This document shows, piece by piece, positions 23,118 to 33,775 of a stretch of 64,000 bases of DNA (positions are counted from its first letter, which is position 1; each line of letters opens with the position of its first letter). The position numbers were made by a program, and so were the translations under genes. The notes beneath the pieces were generated by a model. The model was not told the DNA's origin and made no database searches. It was given only the letters and a program-made list of their open reading frames with translations. The stretch comes from Lepus europaeus (Eukaryota > Chordata > Mammalia > Lagomorpha > Leporidae): the NCBI RefSeq assembly GCF_033115175.1, contig NC_084827.1:181186388-181250387 (forward strand), given 5' to 3'.

Positions 23118-24759
23118 AAAGTGAACTTACAGATAAAGAGAATGTTTAACTTCTTGGTTCAACACACATCAATAGAAGTTCTAGTATTTTCTTCCTGTTC
23201 CCCCAAGAGGATTCTCATGAACCCCACGCCCCTGCTCTGAAGGGAGTCAGAGATGGAAACTCCACTTGGTTTCCACCACGTGGCCCCCTTCCCTTTGTCA
23301 CCAGCCCCTCCTGAAGGTGGCATCTGTATTTTGGGGAAGAGCCTCGGTACCTGGCGTGGAGACGAACGTGGCATGTGACCCTGGACACACCTCTGTGCCT
23401 ATGCCGGGCACCAAGTGTGCAGCCGCATAAGGAGAGCGAAGCGAAGCATCTCCTCCGGGTCCTGCTCTGAACTGACCTCTCGTGGAGAAGGAAAGGATCC
23501 TGGCTAAGCCGTGGTGACTCGCCTCAGCAGCCAGGAACCAGGGGCCAGGCACTGAGGCACCTGGCCCGCTCTGGGCCCAGCAGCCCAGCAGGGAGAGGGA
23601 GGAGGAAGGTGGGAACTGGGCTCCGGCACAAGTCCGGCCCTGGCCCTCTTCATGCAGCTGTCCCTGGATGCCCGGTGTGAGCACAGAGACGAGTACAACG
23701 CGGCAGAATCGGAGGGTTAGAATAACACGGGCCTCTGGGCTCTGATGAGGGACAGAGGGAAGCAGAGGCGGTCCCTGGGGAGTCAGGGAGCCTGGACGTG
23801 GCTCTGGATGAGGGTCCCAGCCATCTCTATCAGCCGCGCCGAGAGGGCGGTGGCCACGTCTGCTCCAGCACAGCACCTGGCTGCTTGCAGGTGGATGCGT
23901 GAGCCTTGGCAAAGACGGGGAGTCATCACAACACACCCGTGGGGCTGGACAGCGGCCACCAGCAAGTCCAGGGCACAGCCAGAGCTGCTGCCCGGTTTCC
24001 TCCAGCCAGGACCTGGTACCTGAGGAGTCAGGGCTCTGGGTGCTGCGAACTTAGTGGATCAGATCCAACCCAGCTACCTCCCCGGTGCCTACCTCGCGCC
24101 AGCTGCAGTACCTGCTCGGAGCACAGCAACAACACCAACAGTCTGCCCTGCCAACCCGCCTCGGGCCACGCAGGTGTCACGCAGGTGTGTCCTGGATGTC
24201 GCCTCCCTCCCCTGTCACTCAACTCACTGTCCTGCCCTGCCACCGCGGGGGTCCCCTCCCTGTCCCTCCTCCACCCAGCTTCCGGGTTACCGAGAATCCA
24301 CCACAATCCACTCAGTCGGAAATATGCCAACACGTTAAGCATCCTCATGTCTGCAGGAAACACTCATGGTGGCCTCAGCGCGGCCCCTTCCCTCTCCCAC
24401 CACCCTTCTCCTGTCCAGACTTCTCCCTACATCCCCATCACTCCCAGGGTTTCCACTCTGCGGCTGCCTCTTTTCCCCAAGACGGACGGCTAACAGCCAG
24501 TATGCTGGGCAAGGCTTTAGAAACCGTACCTAGGCCCCCAAATTACCTTAAACCCACTGAGTGCCCATGGCGGCCTTCAGCGCAGCTCAGGGGGTTCCTT
24601 TCCTACAGCCCAGTATCCAGCGCAGGGCGGCACCAGCCGGGAACACACAGGGGAGTGACCGGTCCCGGCTGTGAGCTCCAGAGCAGGTGTGGACAGAACC
24701 CCGAATTCCAGCTCGGATTCCCAGGGCTCTGGCCAAGGTCACCCCGCTGCGCAGCGAGC
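23118..24759. other. Unique sequence immediately upstream of the LRRFIP1 CpG island
   Basis: No repeat family or exon recognised. It lies 0.5-2 kb upstream of the promoter and is the natural place for proximal regulatory sequence, but I see no specific site to name. Confidence 0.5.
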
Positions 24760-25146
24760 AGCTGATATGAACACACCTGGGCGTGACCCAGACCCGCAAG
24801 GCGCAGACCCGGCCCGGCCTCCCCCGCGCAGGTGGAGCCCGGACCACACCTGCGCCCACTCCAGCCCACAGTGCCCACCGACTCCTTCCTTCCCAGCGCC
24901 CCGCAGAGGTCCCGGCTCCGCCAGCGCCGCCGCCGCCCTGCCGCCGGCCACTCCAGGACCCCTCGCCCGCCCGCCGACCCCGGGGTGCGCCTCGCACCGC
25001 CCCTGGCCCCCGCCCACCGGCCCTTGGCCCCGCGAGCATCCCCAGCGCCCTCCCTTGCGCGCGCCCCGGCAGTCCCCGACCCCAGCGTCCTCGCGGGCCC
25101 CGCGCCCCCGTGCCCGCGTCCCCGCGTCCCCGCGCCCGCTGACGCC

Positions 25147-25230
25147 ATGACGCCGCGGCGGAGGGAGGGGCCGGCGGGGCCGCGCGGGGGCGGTGGACGG
25201 CGGGCGGCTGCGGGCAGCGCGGCCGTGGAC
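25147..25230 (+). other. LRRFIP1: Possible in-frame N-terminal extension or 5' UTR of LRRFIP1
   Basis: An ATG at 25,147 (context gacgccATGa, G at -3) is in frame with the LRRFIP1 start at 25,231, with no stop between. It would add 28 residues dominated by Arg, Gly, Ala and Pro. The human isoform as I remember it begins MDMG; here the codon before GAC-ATG is GTG, so that extra Met is absent. The upstream sequence looks like GC-rich 5' UTR that happens to be open, and the frame is open further upstream to at least 24,832. I favour 25,231 as the start. Confidence 0.4.
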
Positions 25231-25320
25231 ATGGGCACCCCGGGCTCCGGGCGCAAGCGGCTCCCCACGCGGGAGCGGCTGACGGCAGAGGACGACGCGC
25301 TACACCAGATCGCGCGCGAG
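25231..25320 (+). CDS. LRRFIP1: LRRFIP1 first coding exon (alternative N-terminus), 5' part only
   Basis: The exon encodes 30 residues: MGTPGSGRKR, then LPTRERLTAE, then DDALHQIARE. The GSGRKR...RLTAEDDAL...IARE pattern matches what I recall of the LRRFIP1 isoforms beginning (MD)MGTQGSGRKR; the paralogue LRRFIP2 has a similar start but reads closer to RFSAEDEAL. The start ATG has a favourable context (G at -3, G at +4). The exon ends on a whole codon (phase 0) at GAG|GTGAGG, which fits splicing to the family's shared second exon beginning AEARLAAKRAA, outside this window. LRRFIP1 is a coiled-coil protein that binds the leucine-rich repeats of Flightless-I, can repress GC-rich promoters (as GCF2) and has been reported as a cytosolic nucleic-acid sensor feeding interferon induction. 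Those functions reside in the missing downstream exons. An in-frame ATG at 25,147 could extend the N-terminus by 28 residues. The main doubt is LRRFIP1 versus LRRFIP2. Confidence 0.85.
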
Positions 25321-25720
25321 GTGAGGCGCGGCCCACGGCGGTGCGGGGCCCGGCCCGGGTCTCCCCGCGCCCCCGCTCGCGCCGGCGGCCTGCGGACCCC
25401 GCGTGTCCTCGGCCCGGGACAGGCCCCGCGCGAGCCACGCAGGGGCGCAGGAGCTGCGGCGGGGCGCGGGCGGGCCGCGGGGGGCGAGTGCCCGCTTTGT
25501 GCGCTGCGGGCGGTGCTGTGGGGGACCCCCGAGGCCGCGTGGCTCTGCCGCAGTAGTCCGCGTGTTCGGCTGCCGTTTGCGCTGGAGGGGGTGCCTGTGG
25601 GGGTCCCCCGCGTCCTGAGTCTGGGCGGCGCTGATGCGGGGTGCAGGCGCCCGGCGAGGTTCGGTGGAAGTCGGGCGGCTGACTGCAGCCCAGGGCTTGC
25701 GGGGAAGTGAACTTTGGGCA

Positions 25721-26818
25721 CGGTGAACCCCACGCCCTGCTGGGTGTCCACTCCGAGGCCCTTTTCCCATCCCGGGAGGGGGGATTCAGCCGCAAGGCCA
25801 CCTGCGAATGGCAGTGGGGGGGGGGAAGGGAGCTGTCGCTGGGGTCTCCAGGGGACAAAGGAAGCCTGTGTGTTCCCGCTGTGGCCTTGGGGTTGTGTGC
25901 CCAGCCCGCGTGGGGACGGAGAGGGACGAGTGCCCACGTGTGCACGGCCGCCCAGGGGCAGCCTGAGGGAGGGTTGCCGTGCGGTCCCGAGTCCCACCTG
26001 GGGAAACTTCCTGGCAGCGGGGGTTGCTGTGGGCGCAGAGCCACATGCTTCCTGGGACCTGGGGTGTCCCCCGGCCTGAACCCCCGGGCTTTGCCTTTTG
26101 GGGCGGCCACCAGCATTCGTTGAGTATTCACTGAGAAAGACTTGTTTTCCTGGTGTGAGACAGAATAGGGCTTTCTGGGCAAACTCCTAGGCGACCCTGG
26201 GGGCCGGTGTAGACGCCATGCCTGCCTCGCCCCAGGCTGAGCCTCCGCGCCTCCCTGTGGCACCTGCTGTGGTCGTCATCACGTGCTCACCTGGAGAAGG
26301 TCATACCCAGGCCACCAACGTCTTTCTCACCTCTGCATCCCCAGAGCTCAGCACGGAGCCGGGCGCAGCAGGCACAGGCGCTGAGAGGGCCTTTGGCCAC
26401 ATACGGGCATTGGCCACCTGTAGCGGCCTGGATGGTAGCAGCACCCTTCCCCATGAAGGCAGCCCCATGTGCGTGTATCTGGACAGGACCAGAGCTGACC
26501 GGGGAACGCTGGGCCCTGTCTTCCCCTGGTGGCTGTGGGACAAAGGAACGAGAGGAATGAGTCTCTCAGGTCTGCTCTTATCTGCCTGTTCTATAAAAAT
26601 AGATCGGCTGGAAACGGTGGGGGGGGGGGGGGATGCTCCCGGCTGGCAGCCCGAGGCCCCGCCTCCCACCAGGGAGCAGCAGCTGCCAGTCACAGAGATG
26701 GACTTGGTCAGACCCTGGCTGTGAAGTCCTGGGGGAGGGAGCTCCTCCCCCTCCTCAGGGCCTGTGTTCTCTCTGAGAGGGAGGGTAGGAATCCCCCAGC
26801 TGCCAGGACTGGAAAGGG
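25721..26818 (+). other. 5' part of LRRFIP1 intron 1, unique
   Basis: GC-rich intronic DNA. A G14 run lies at 26,619-26,632. No second exon and no repeat family recognised. Confidence 0.55.
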
Positions 26819-27200
26819 CGAGGGTAGCAGACAGGCACACAGACACACATGCACAGAGACACAAACACACAGACATACATGCACACAGACACAAAGATAC
26901 ACACATACACAGACACACATGTACAGAGACACAGACACACAGACATGCATTTACACAAAGATACACAGATACGCACACAGACATATACACAGACATACGA
27001 GCACACACACAGATACACAGACACATGCACACATACAGATACACAGACACGCATGCATACACGGAGACATGCACACAGGGAGATACAGAGACACACATGC
27101 ACACACAGAGACACATGTGCACACACAGGCCATATACTCAGACATACATGCACAGATACACACAGACACAGACTCTTACAGAGACATACACACACAGTGT
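26819..27200. repeat. CA/GA-rich compound microsatellite
   Basis: About 380 bp of cacagaca, cacacaga and catgcaca permutations. Open frames across it on both strands are low-complexity (T/H/R and C/V). Confidence 0.93.
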
Positions 27201-27817
27201 GCCCTTCAGACAGGATGCCTGGGCTGCCAGAACACAGCTCTGAACACGTTGGGGTCCTCAGAGGAGGTGGCTGGGCTGGGGTGCAGAAAGTCCAGGGCCT
27301 GGCAGGATTCCCACAGCCTCACCGGCAGCTCGGGCCTCTCGACCCCATGGCAGCTCCACGGCTGGCTCTGCCAGGCCGTCCCCCCATGGGGTGGCCCCCT
27401 CCTGGCTGTCCCTGCGAGCCGCCCCCTGCCTAATCTGGGGGCTGTCCTGACACCCACACCCAGCAGCTCTCCCTGATACACCTCCACCTGTCCCCCAGCA
27501 TCCCTTGGGCCATGCACTGGGACCAGGACACTGGACCCGGGGCAGGCCCGTCCTGGAAGTGGGCAGAGCCAGCTTCCTCTGAGGCTGTGTGGAGGACGGA
27601 AGGGATGAGCCCTTAGGAACGTGGCAGGGAGTGGGGTGGACCTGGGTCAGGCGTCCAGGAATGTGCCTTCCAGAGGGAGTGGGGAGATTCTGGCTGAGGC
27701 CACGGCCATGGCCATGAGCAGGGGGCCCAGAGCCTCTGGAGCAGGAGCCAGAGCTGGGCTCCGTCACCAAGGGGGCTGTGCTTGCTGGGAGGGGGTGGGC
27801 TCTACAGCCACGGAACG

Positions 27818-28055
27818 CGGCCGAGTCCAGGCTGGTGTGCACCACAGCACGCGGCCGAGTTGAGACAGGTGTACACCACGGCCTGCGGCCAAGTCCAGGC
27901 TGGTGTGCGCCACGGCACGTAGCCGAGTCGAGGCAGGTGTACGCCATGGCACGTAGCCAAGTCGAGGCAGGTGTATGCCATGGCACATAGCTGATTCCAG
28001 GCAGGTGTGTGCCATGGCCTGCGGCCGAGTCCAGGCAGGTGTGCGGTACACAGCG
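27818..28055. repeat. 34-bp minisatellite, 7 units
   Basis: The unit is cggccgagtccaggcaggtg followed by tgcgccatggcacg. Seven units lie in register at exactly 34 bp, diverged by a few bases each (cggcc/tagcc, ccagg/cgagg); the last is incomplete. Confidence 0.92.
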
Positions 28056-29989
28056 TGGCCCTTGTCAGCCACCGTAGGCATGTTGGATGTCATCTCTTCT
28101 CACTGTCTTGCTGGTCTGGGAGTCGGGCTCAGTGTTTCCAGGACCACGCTCTGAGAAGTTCCTGGTTCTCACAGCCGGGAGGGGTGTTTCTGGGGCAGGC
28201 AGGGTTTTCTTTCCCCATGGACCACGCTGCGGCGGGCTGGTGGTGTCCCCGGCCTTGTTGACACTGCGCCCTGAGTAATGGGATGATGCTCTCCCGGAGC
28301 CCAAGGCAGCTCCCAGGGTTGCTCCGGGATGGAGAGCCCCACCCAGGGCAGACCCAGCTGTGAGTAGCAGCTGCCACTCAGCAGGACAGGGCCCTCCAGC
28401 GTGGTCCCGCCGTGACCTGTGTCCCCTGGGCGTGCAGCACATCGGTCCCACCAAGGCTGATGTCCCCACCTGTGAGTGCAGGCCGCTCAGGGCTCCGGCC
28501 TCTTTCACTGGATTGGTGCCCATGGCTGCAAGGATGTGGCCTTGTGGAGGAAGGGGTCCCAGCGCCCCCAGGGCAGCCTGAGTCCCTGGCTGACCCAGCT
28601 GAGGACACAGCATGCCACTGGCAGGTGGAAGCATCCCTGTGGAGTGCACCCCACTCCTGAGCTCACCGCAGGGCCAGGCTCGGCCACCTGCTCCTCGCTG
28701 GGCCCCGGTGAACATGTCCGTCCACGGCGCGCCCCTCGTTAGGGGCAGTCCCCCACACACGGGCCGTGGTTTCACTCGGAACCCTTGCAGGTTGCTCTTG
28801 GCCACCATCCTTCCCAGGTAGCGCGCACGCAGCAGCCTGTCGGGGGACGCTGTCCCCTGTTTGCTCAGGCCTCAAGGCCGTTCAGGACCGAGCTTCGTCG
28901 GCTCTCAACCACCACCTTTGTGCCTTTCTCTTTGTGGACTTGCCTTCCCCAGGCTAGCAGGGGGACAACAACCGACCAGTCCCCGACTGGGTGGTGTCGT
29001 CATTGTCACCGTGGGTTTGCAGTGGGGGGCCGCATCAGGCACCCACCCACCTTGGGAAGGCAGAGGAGTCAGGGGCAAAAGCACCTGGCAGGACATAGGG
29101 CCGTCCACCGTGAGGAGCCGGCCGGCCCAAATCCCAGCTTAACCACCACAGGGTTCCCGAGGACCCGAACCAGTGTTCCCCGTGGGTTTCATCACAAAGG
29201 CCGAGCGAACCCTGCTCCTGGGACCTTGGGCTGCTGGTGCGATTCCCAGTACAGAAGGAAACACAGGACTCAGCTGTGGACAGTGCACTGGCCTCTGCTG
29301 GCCCGTGGCCCCACCCCAGCTATTCCTGTCGCAGCCAGCTGTCCGTCTGCCCCTCCCTTTTCTGGGGGAGTCTTTAGTGATGTCTCAGTGCTTTTAGGGC
29401 CGGTTTGCCTGTGGAGGGCGGGAGGAGGCTTCGTGATGCGATGGAAGCCAAGGCAGCTGGCCTCTCGTGCCAACGCTTGGCACCCAAGAGCTCCGTCAGG
29501 GCGTGGGACGGGGAGGGGGTGCTGGGAATGGGGTTGTTTTTAGAGCTGCATTGTGCTGGACACCGTAAGAGGCTTTGCTCCAGAGTTAACACGGACAACC
29601 CAGGAGGGTTGGACATGGAGCAGGCTCGGAGACGCAGGGGGACCTGCCTGAAGTCATGCGGTGACTCAGGGGCACGAGGCCCCAGCCCACACGGCTTCCT
29701 TGACCCACTGCTCGGCTCCATCGGCAGCCCTGTGCCAGGCAGCGTCCTGTGGGAAGCAGACTTCTCCCCACCCCCCGGGACTCCTGTCCCCAGCTGGCCT
29801 CCAAGCCGCGGGGCGTCCACGAGGCACGAGCTCTCTGGAGCGAGAGCCCCGTGCTCTTGCTTGCTGTGTCTCTGGTCTTCCTCTTGCGTGCCACCATCTT
29901 CCATTTCATGGGAGGACTCTGCCGTCCGCCGCAGGGCCCCGCGGTGGCCTTTTGGCGTGTGGTGCAGCCCTGAAGCCGCCCCTCGGGAC
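28056..29989 (+). other. Unique intronic sequence
   Basis: GC-rich. Apart from a probable MIR at 29,612-29,700, no repeat or exon was recognised. Confidence 0.5.
29612..29700 (-). mobile_element. MIR-like SINE fragment
   Basis: The stretch from acatggagcaggctcggaga through ctgcctgaagtcatgcggtg and caggggcacgaggccccagc follows the complement of the MIR core (gaggcacagagaggtt...cttgcccaaggtcacac...). Confidence 0.5.
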
Positions 29990-30310
29990 CTCTGCATCCG
30001 GTCTCCAAGTGTCTGGGTTTGAGCCCAGCCCCACCTCCGTTTCCTGCTGATGGGCACCCTGTGGTCAGCAAATGCTTGGTCCCTGGCACCTGCCTGGGAG
30101 ACCCAGACAAGGTCAGGGCTCCTGCTTGTGCCTGGCTCAGCCTTGGCTGTTGTGGACATTTGAGGAGTGAACCAGTGGATGGAAGATCCCTCCCTCCCTC
30201 CCTCTCCCTCTCTCTTGTGGACATTTGAGGAGTGAACCAGTGGATGGAAGATCCCTCCCTCCCTCCCTCCCTCCCTCCCTCTCTCTCTGCCTTTCAAGTA
30301 AAATAAAAAT
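29990..30310 (+). mobile_element. CSINE with a 65-bp internal duplication
   Basis: The 3' part, beginning tgtggacatttgaggagtga and running through the ccctccctccct tract, is present twice (from 30,151 and from 30,216), giving two copies of the tail region in one element. The CT tract has become (CCCT)n. Confidence 0.85.
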
Positions 30311-30338
30311 ATTTTTAAAAATTAAAAAAGTATGTCAA

Positions 30339-30644
30339 GGGGCCGGCACCGTGGCTCACTTGGTTAATCCTCTGCCTGCGGTGCCGGCATCCCATATGGG
30401 TGCCAGTTCTAGTCCCAGTTGTTCCTCTTCCAGTCCACTCTCTGCTGTGGCCCGGAAAGGCAGTGGAGGATGGGCCAGGTGCCTGGGCCCCTGCACCCAC
30501 GTGGGAGACCAGGAGGAGGCACCTGGCTCCTGGCTTTGGATCGGCGCAGCGCTGGCCATGGCGGCCATTTGGGGAGTGAACCAACAGAAGGAAGACCTTT
30601 CTGTCTCTCTCTCACTGTCTATAACTCTACCTGTCAAAAAAAAA
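30339..30644 (+). mobile_element. Young CSINE
   Basis: aggggccggcaccgtggctc to tctacctgtc and an A18-type tail. The flanks share aaaaaagtatgtc (about 30,325 and 30,648), so it landed just after the tail of the preceding CSINE. Confidence 0.92.
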
Positions 30645-30949
30645 AAAAAAAAAAGTATGTCGAATCATGCCCATCGTTATTTAAGCCTCTGGGGGCTGCT
30701 CATGCCACTCAACAGAGCCGAGCCTCTGGCCCCTCGCTGACCTGGCTGGTGTCCCCAGGCTGGAAGGTGAGGACTTGGTGTTGGTGAGCCGGGCTCAGGC
30801 CCTCGCCCGCCTGCCTTTCTCCTCCTGCTCACTCACATCTAGCTACAAGCTCGTTCTGAGTGAGGTCAGCGTTCACTGGCAGATGCCAGGCCAGTTGGGG
30901 GTGTGGGCACTGGGCTCTGATCTCCGGGGTCACATCCTTCTTCCTCCTC

Positions 30950-31110
30950 TTAGCCTGTGATCTGGGGCCGGTTACTTAACCGCGCGCACCTTGGAGCCCC
31001 TGTGTCACGTGGGAAAATGTCACGAGTGTATTTCTCACAGGTGGTCTTGAGGGTAGAGGCCTCGGCACAGCCACGGCACGGGGTAGACGCTCGGCAGCTG
31101 CTGGTGAGCA
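30950..31110 (+). mobile_element. MIR SINE fragment
   Basis: gcctgtgatctggggccggt, tacttaaccgcgcgcacc and tgtgtcacgtgggaaaatgt follow the MIR order (gctgtgtgacc..ggcaagttacttaacc..gcctcagtttcc..tctgtaaaatg), with a 3' part resembling ggcacatagtaggcgctcaa. Confidence 0.6.
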
Positions 31111-33360
31111 CGCGGGAGGCAGTGCGGCTGCACAGCTCAGCCCTGAGCTGCAACGCTGCACCCCTCATTTCCTTGCCCATCTGTGTAGCTCTCATCCCCA
31201 ATTCTCTTTTTCTCCAGGAGCAAACAGTAAGTCAGATATTCTGTCCGTGCCATTTTATTCCTCTGGGGAACCCACCTCCCAGAGCCCTCTGTCGGTGAGC
31301 CCGCCAGGGCTGGGTGCTGCTGGGTGTGCTGCAGCCGCCTGTCCTTTTGCCACTGTCCTGAGCGCCCCCACCACCACTTCCATGGCGGTGCGGATTGGAT
31401 CCGTGTTTCCTGGGTTCTCACGGGCTCCTTGCTTGGATTGGTGTCTCTCAGTGCTGGAGCCCAGCCTTCAGGAGCTCTCCGAGCAGGGGTGCCTCTCCCG
31501 CCGGTCGGAAAGTGTCTTTTTCCCACCTCGCACGTGACAATGGTTTGGCTGGCTGTACAGTTCTAGGTTAAAGCCAGTTTCCCGAAGATCGGAGATTTCT
31601 ACGTGCACTGTGGCCTGGTTTCCAGTATGTGATGGAGCAGAGCAGTGAGCAGGAAGTGAAAGTAGGACACTGTCCCTGGGGGGGCCAAGGCTGTGGCAGC
31701 ACCCACAGGAGGAGCAGGGGTTTGGGTAGAAGCAGATGTCGAGTGTGACTTTTTGTCCTCGTGATGTTTGAGCCCTGTGACTGTGTTACCTGTCCAACAA
31801 CAACAAAACCCCAGGTTCAAAAAAGCCAAGTTATGAGCCATGTTTACCATGATTCTAATGCATTTCCCTGTTTTATTCCAGCCTCTGGGTGGTTTGAGAG
31901 TTCGGTGTCTGTGTGACTTCATGTGTTGCGTGGTGTCTGTTCCTACCCCCGGGGGGCAGATAGGGTCTTGTCTTTCTCCCCCTCGTGTTCTCGATGTTCG
32001 TTATTCACGGGGTTGCTCAGTCTAGACTCTCAGACCCTGAAGTTCGGAGGCTGTCGTGAACTCCTCCCTCCTGTCCTCTTGCAGGAGCCCCTGCTGAATG
32101 AGAAGAACCTCGCGGGCGAGCGCTCCGCACCGCCTTCCGTTCCGTGGGGTTGCTGTTCCGTGTTTGATTTCGGGAGTGTTGGGTGCTTCTCCCTTTCTTG
32201 TGGTCTGTTATCTTGATTCACTCACGCAGCAGCCTTTCCGATTGCTCTAAGCTGTTCCCTCTGCTTCTCTGGTTCTCCCGAAAATTTCCTCTGCTTCCCG
32301 CGCTTGGGCCTGTTTCACCCGCTTCCTTTTGTGGCTTGTTGGTTTGGCCACCATCTTTCACCGTGGAGCCTTTCCCAGGTGTGTGGTGCTCCTTGGCGAC
32401 CCGGCACCTTTGAAGTCCTAAAACATGGTGACGATGGTGTGAGCAGAGGCCAGGAGGGGAGGAGTCCCAGGGGTGGGCAGGACACCACTGAGGTGCAGTG
32501 GGGCGGCTGAAGTGTTGGCTCCTTGCACACAGCTTGCTTTGAGCCCATGTAGGGTCCTTGGCCACCACGTCAGCACTGGTGCTGACCAGTGCACTTCCCC
32601 AGGGTGATGCCTGCAGGCAGAGTTTCCATGAAGGGAGTGAGTGGAGGGATAGAGAGGGAAGTTGGAAATTAGTGGGAGCTTGTGCCAGGGAAAAGGAGTT
32701 AGCCTCTAGACTCCATCCAGCCCAAGCAAGGGAGCCAGTGCTGCTGGTGTTCTGTAATGTCAAAAATAGGGAGCAGACACAACCGTGAAAAGGAAGATGT
32801 TCAGAGCCGTGGGTATCAAGAGTAACTCGTCTGTTGGCTTGGAAAATTCTCTGAGATCTGAGATACTCTTTCCTAAAGCACATATAAAGCCCCTGGGGAG
32901 TTGAGGTAGGCAGAATGTGATCCATCTTGGCAGGGGTGGCGCCTTGGGTCAGCAAATCAGTCCGAGGCAGGGCTGCTGGGCGCCCTGTGGTGGCTCCGCC
33001 TCCTCCCTCGCCTCCCCACAGCCGTAGCCTGGGGGCCTGAGTAGAGCAGCACAGACTGCCTCCCGCCTCCATCCTGTCCGCAGTCCACGTGGTGCCGCCC
33101 CCTTTGCCTTGACACCTCTCGTTCTTTCTGTCCCCGAGGCTTCTGGGAAGGTGTGGGGCGCTCCAGGCCACGGCTCCTGCAGATGGGATGTCCTGTTGAC
33201 TGACAGCTGGCGCGACTCCACCCTGGATGCCCCAGGGCACCTGCGAGACACTTCCACTTCTGTCTGTAGGACTCTGCTGGCTGCTGGCAACGCTGTGTGT
33301 GCGTGTGTCACGCAAACCGCTCCCCTGGGTACCCACTGCGCACTTGTTGGACTGCGCGTT

Positions 33361-33450
33361 CTTTAATTTAAATTGATTGAAATTTAAAGAGCCACACAGG
33401 GATAGTGGCTGCCTTATCAGCCAGTGCAGCTGCAAAGCATGTTAGGCAGA
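33361..33450 (+). mobile_element. DNA-transposon (hAT-type) scrap
   Basis: tttaatttaaattgattgaa followed by atttaaagagccacacaggg and atagtggctgcc resembles the end of a common nonautonomous hAT element of mammals (aaatttaaatagccacatgtggctagtggctacc order). Confidence 0.5.
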
Positions 33451-33606
33451 GGCGCACCCTGTGATGTGCAGTGCCTACGGACTCCTGCGGGTCCGTCAGT
33501 CACGCGTGACGGGCAGAGGAGAGGAGTGCGGTGGTGGTGTGGCGGGCGGGGCTGTGCCTGTGGTGAGAAGATGCGCAGGTTGATGGAAAAGGCACAGCCA
33601 GCCTCC

Positions 33607-33775
33607 TTAGGCTGTGCAGCCACGGGCGAGCTGCTGCACCCGAGCCTTCTTCCCTTGTCTGTGACAGGCACGGTCTCCATGGGATGGCTGTGGCAATGAC
33701 AGGGCCCACGGACTGCAGGGCATGCCACCAGGTGCCTGGCAGGTGCCAGCCACATGGCGGCAGTGATCATTGTCA
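33607..33775 (+). mobile_element. MIR SINE fragment
   Basis: ggctgtgcagccacgggcga, ccgagccttcttcccttgtc and ctgtgacaggcacgg, then gcatgccaccaggtgcctgg and caggtgccagccacatggcg follow the MIR consensus in order. Confidence 0.6.

Larger units (their letters stand above)
24760..25720 (+). promoter_or_regulatory. LRRFIP1: CpG-island promoter of LRRFIP1
   Basis: This is the only long stretch of the window where CpG dinucleotides are dense rather than depleted, which is typical of a constitutively unmethylated mammalian promoter. No TATA box is visible near the first exon. GC-box-like strings occur, for example gggggcgg at about 25,186. The + strand is C-rich up to about 25,140 and G-rich after it, a switch commonly seen at CpG-island transcription starts. 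It surrounds the LRRFIP1 first coding exon and runs into the start of intron 1. The start of transcription cannot be fixed by eye; the 5' UTR probably lies within 24,900-25,230. Boundaries are approximate. Confidence 0.85.

Noticed and set aside
1..24700. Possible RAB17 exons, expected upstream of LRRFIP1 in human
   Set aside because: No small-GTPase motifs (GxxxxGKS, WDTAGQE, NKxD) were found in any frame; RAB17 probably lies beyond the window.
24587..26263. 558-codon and 464-codon open frames on the minus strand across the CpG island
   Set aside because: They run antisense through the LRRFIP1 first exon, are extremely Arg/Ala/Pro/Gly-rich, and overlap each other in different frames. Stop codons are rare in such GC-rich DNA.
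26301..27476. Long frames on both strands (273 and 315 codons)
   Set aside because: Cys/Val- or Thr/His/Arg-rich translations of the CA/GA-rich array, open on both strands at once.
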